From Mycobacterium sp. DL (lineage in GTDB: Bacteria; Actinomycetota; Actinomycetes; Mycobacteriales; Mycobacteriaceae), in the NCBI RefSeq assembly GCF_039729195.1, contig NZ_CP155796.1, positions 4,216,001 to 4,280,000 on the forward strand: 64,000 nucleotides of DNA, written 5' to 3'. This document shows, in pieces, positions 63,855 to 64,000 of the stretch. The notes under the pieces are model-generated. The model made no database searches. It was not told where the DNA came from and saw only the letters and a program-made list of their open reading frames with translations. The position numbers and the translations under genes are program-made. Position 1 is the first letter of the stretch. Each line of letters opens with the position of its first letter.

Positions 63855-64000
63855 GTGTATTCACAGCCGCTGGCCGACGCGATCGCCGAGGCCGAGGGCC
63901 TCGTTGCCGCTGCGCCCTTCATCGAGACCGAAGCCGACCTGCTCGAGGGTCTGCAGTACCTGGCAGGCTGCATCGCGGCCTGCACTCATGTGGCGTTCGA
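63855..64000 (+). CDS. 5' end of a KstR-site-controlled conserved protein (partial)
   Basis: 48 codons from GTG 63855, running off the right edge. The protein begins VYSQPLADAIAEAEGLVAAA then PFIETEADLLEGLQYLAGCI. This N-terminal style resembles a conserved mycobacterial protein encoded in the cholesterol regulon (an Rv3531c-like protein, from memory), but the fragment is too short to be certain. The promoter has both a KstR-type site and an IclR-type palindrome, so a role in steroid degradation is likely. No function is assigned. Confidence 0.65.
   Translation, partial: MYSQPLADAIAEAEGLVAAAPFIETEADLLEGLQYLAGCIAACTHVAF

Overview
The window is a 64 kb stretch of a GC-rich actinobacterial chromosome, almost certainly a rapidly growing Mycobacterium (Mycolicibacterium-type). 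The evidence is the M. tuberculosis-like hsaF/hsaG/hsaE - kstD - hsd4B cholesterol-ring cluster with KstR operators, a narK-narGHJI operon with a NarG the same length as the tubercle bacillus enzyme, a DevS-like GAF sensor kinase, an MPT63-type secreted protein, a PGRS-type glycine-rich protein and a Ddn-family deazaflavin-dependent oxidoreductase. No tRNA, rRNA or CRISPR array was seen.

Layout. (1) 1-7789, minus strand: anaerobic respiration operon narK-narG-narH-narJ-narI, tightly coupled, with narI running off the left edge. (2) 7790-15400: a DevS-like orphan histidine kinase, then a gene graveyard. It holds an IS256-type transposase fragment, an FAD-oxidoreductase fragment, an N-terminally truncated DUF2254 gene, a glucose-dehydrogenase 5' remnant and a YflT-like 3' remnant. 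Interspersed are intact stress-type genes: a YflT-like glycine-zipper protein coupled to an HtrA-like lipoprotein with an altered catalytic triad, a Ddn-like reductase, and a three-helix-bundle protein. (3) 15409-16296: MPT63-like secreted protein with a repetitive Pro/Thr tail.

(4) 16863-23632: a compact sugar-nucleotide cassette of nucleotidyltransferase, PIG-L deacetylase, SDR epimerase, C-methyltransferase, 3,5-epimerase, a degenerate second C-methyltransferase and a GSA-type aminotransferase. It is predicted to make an unusual branched, possibly amino-deoxy, sugar. (5) 23933-25901: a PE-less PGRS-type exported protein and a small membrane-anchored protein.

(6) 26509-51579: a large cell-surface polysaccharide locus. 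It contains a second-type GlmS, SDR epimerases, a membrane 4,6-dehydratase (PglF/CapD type), a DegT aminotransferase, a PglC-type initiating phosphoglycosyltransferase, four glycosyltransferases, a Wzx-like flippase, a Wzy-like polymerase and a Wzz/BY-kinase-like chain regulator. Tailoring genes are a PIG-L deacetylase, two GNAT proteins, a PLP decarboxylase and an ATP-grasp ligase. A glycosidase-like lipoprotein and a VanZ-like protein complete it. It reads as a complete Wzx/Wzy-type pathway for a polymer containing a 2,4-diamino or related sugar, which is unusual for a mycobacterium and is the best candidate for an undescribed system here.

(7) 52217-53464: unknown secreted Pro-rich protein. 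(8) 53496-64000: cholesterol/steroid catabolism (hsd4B, kstD / hsaE-hsaG-hsaF, fadD), a RecQ helicase fused to a phosphoribosyltransferase-like domain, an IclR regulator, and the start of a gene carrying both a KstR-type motif and an IclR-type palindrome in its promoter. All coordinates, lengths and motifs come from reading the sequence; family assignments come from recognition without database search.
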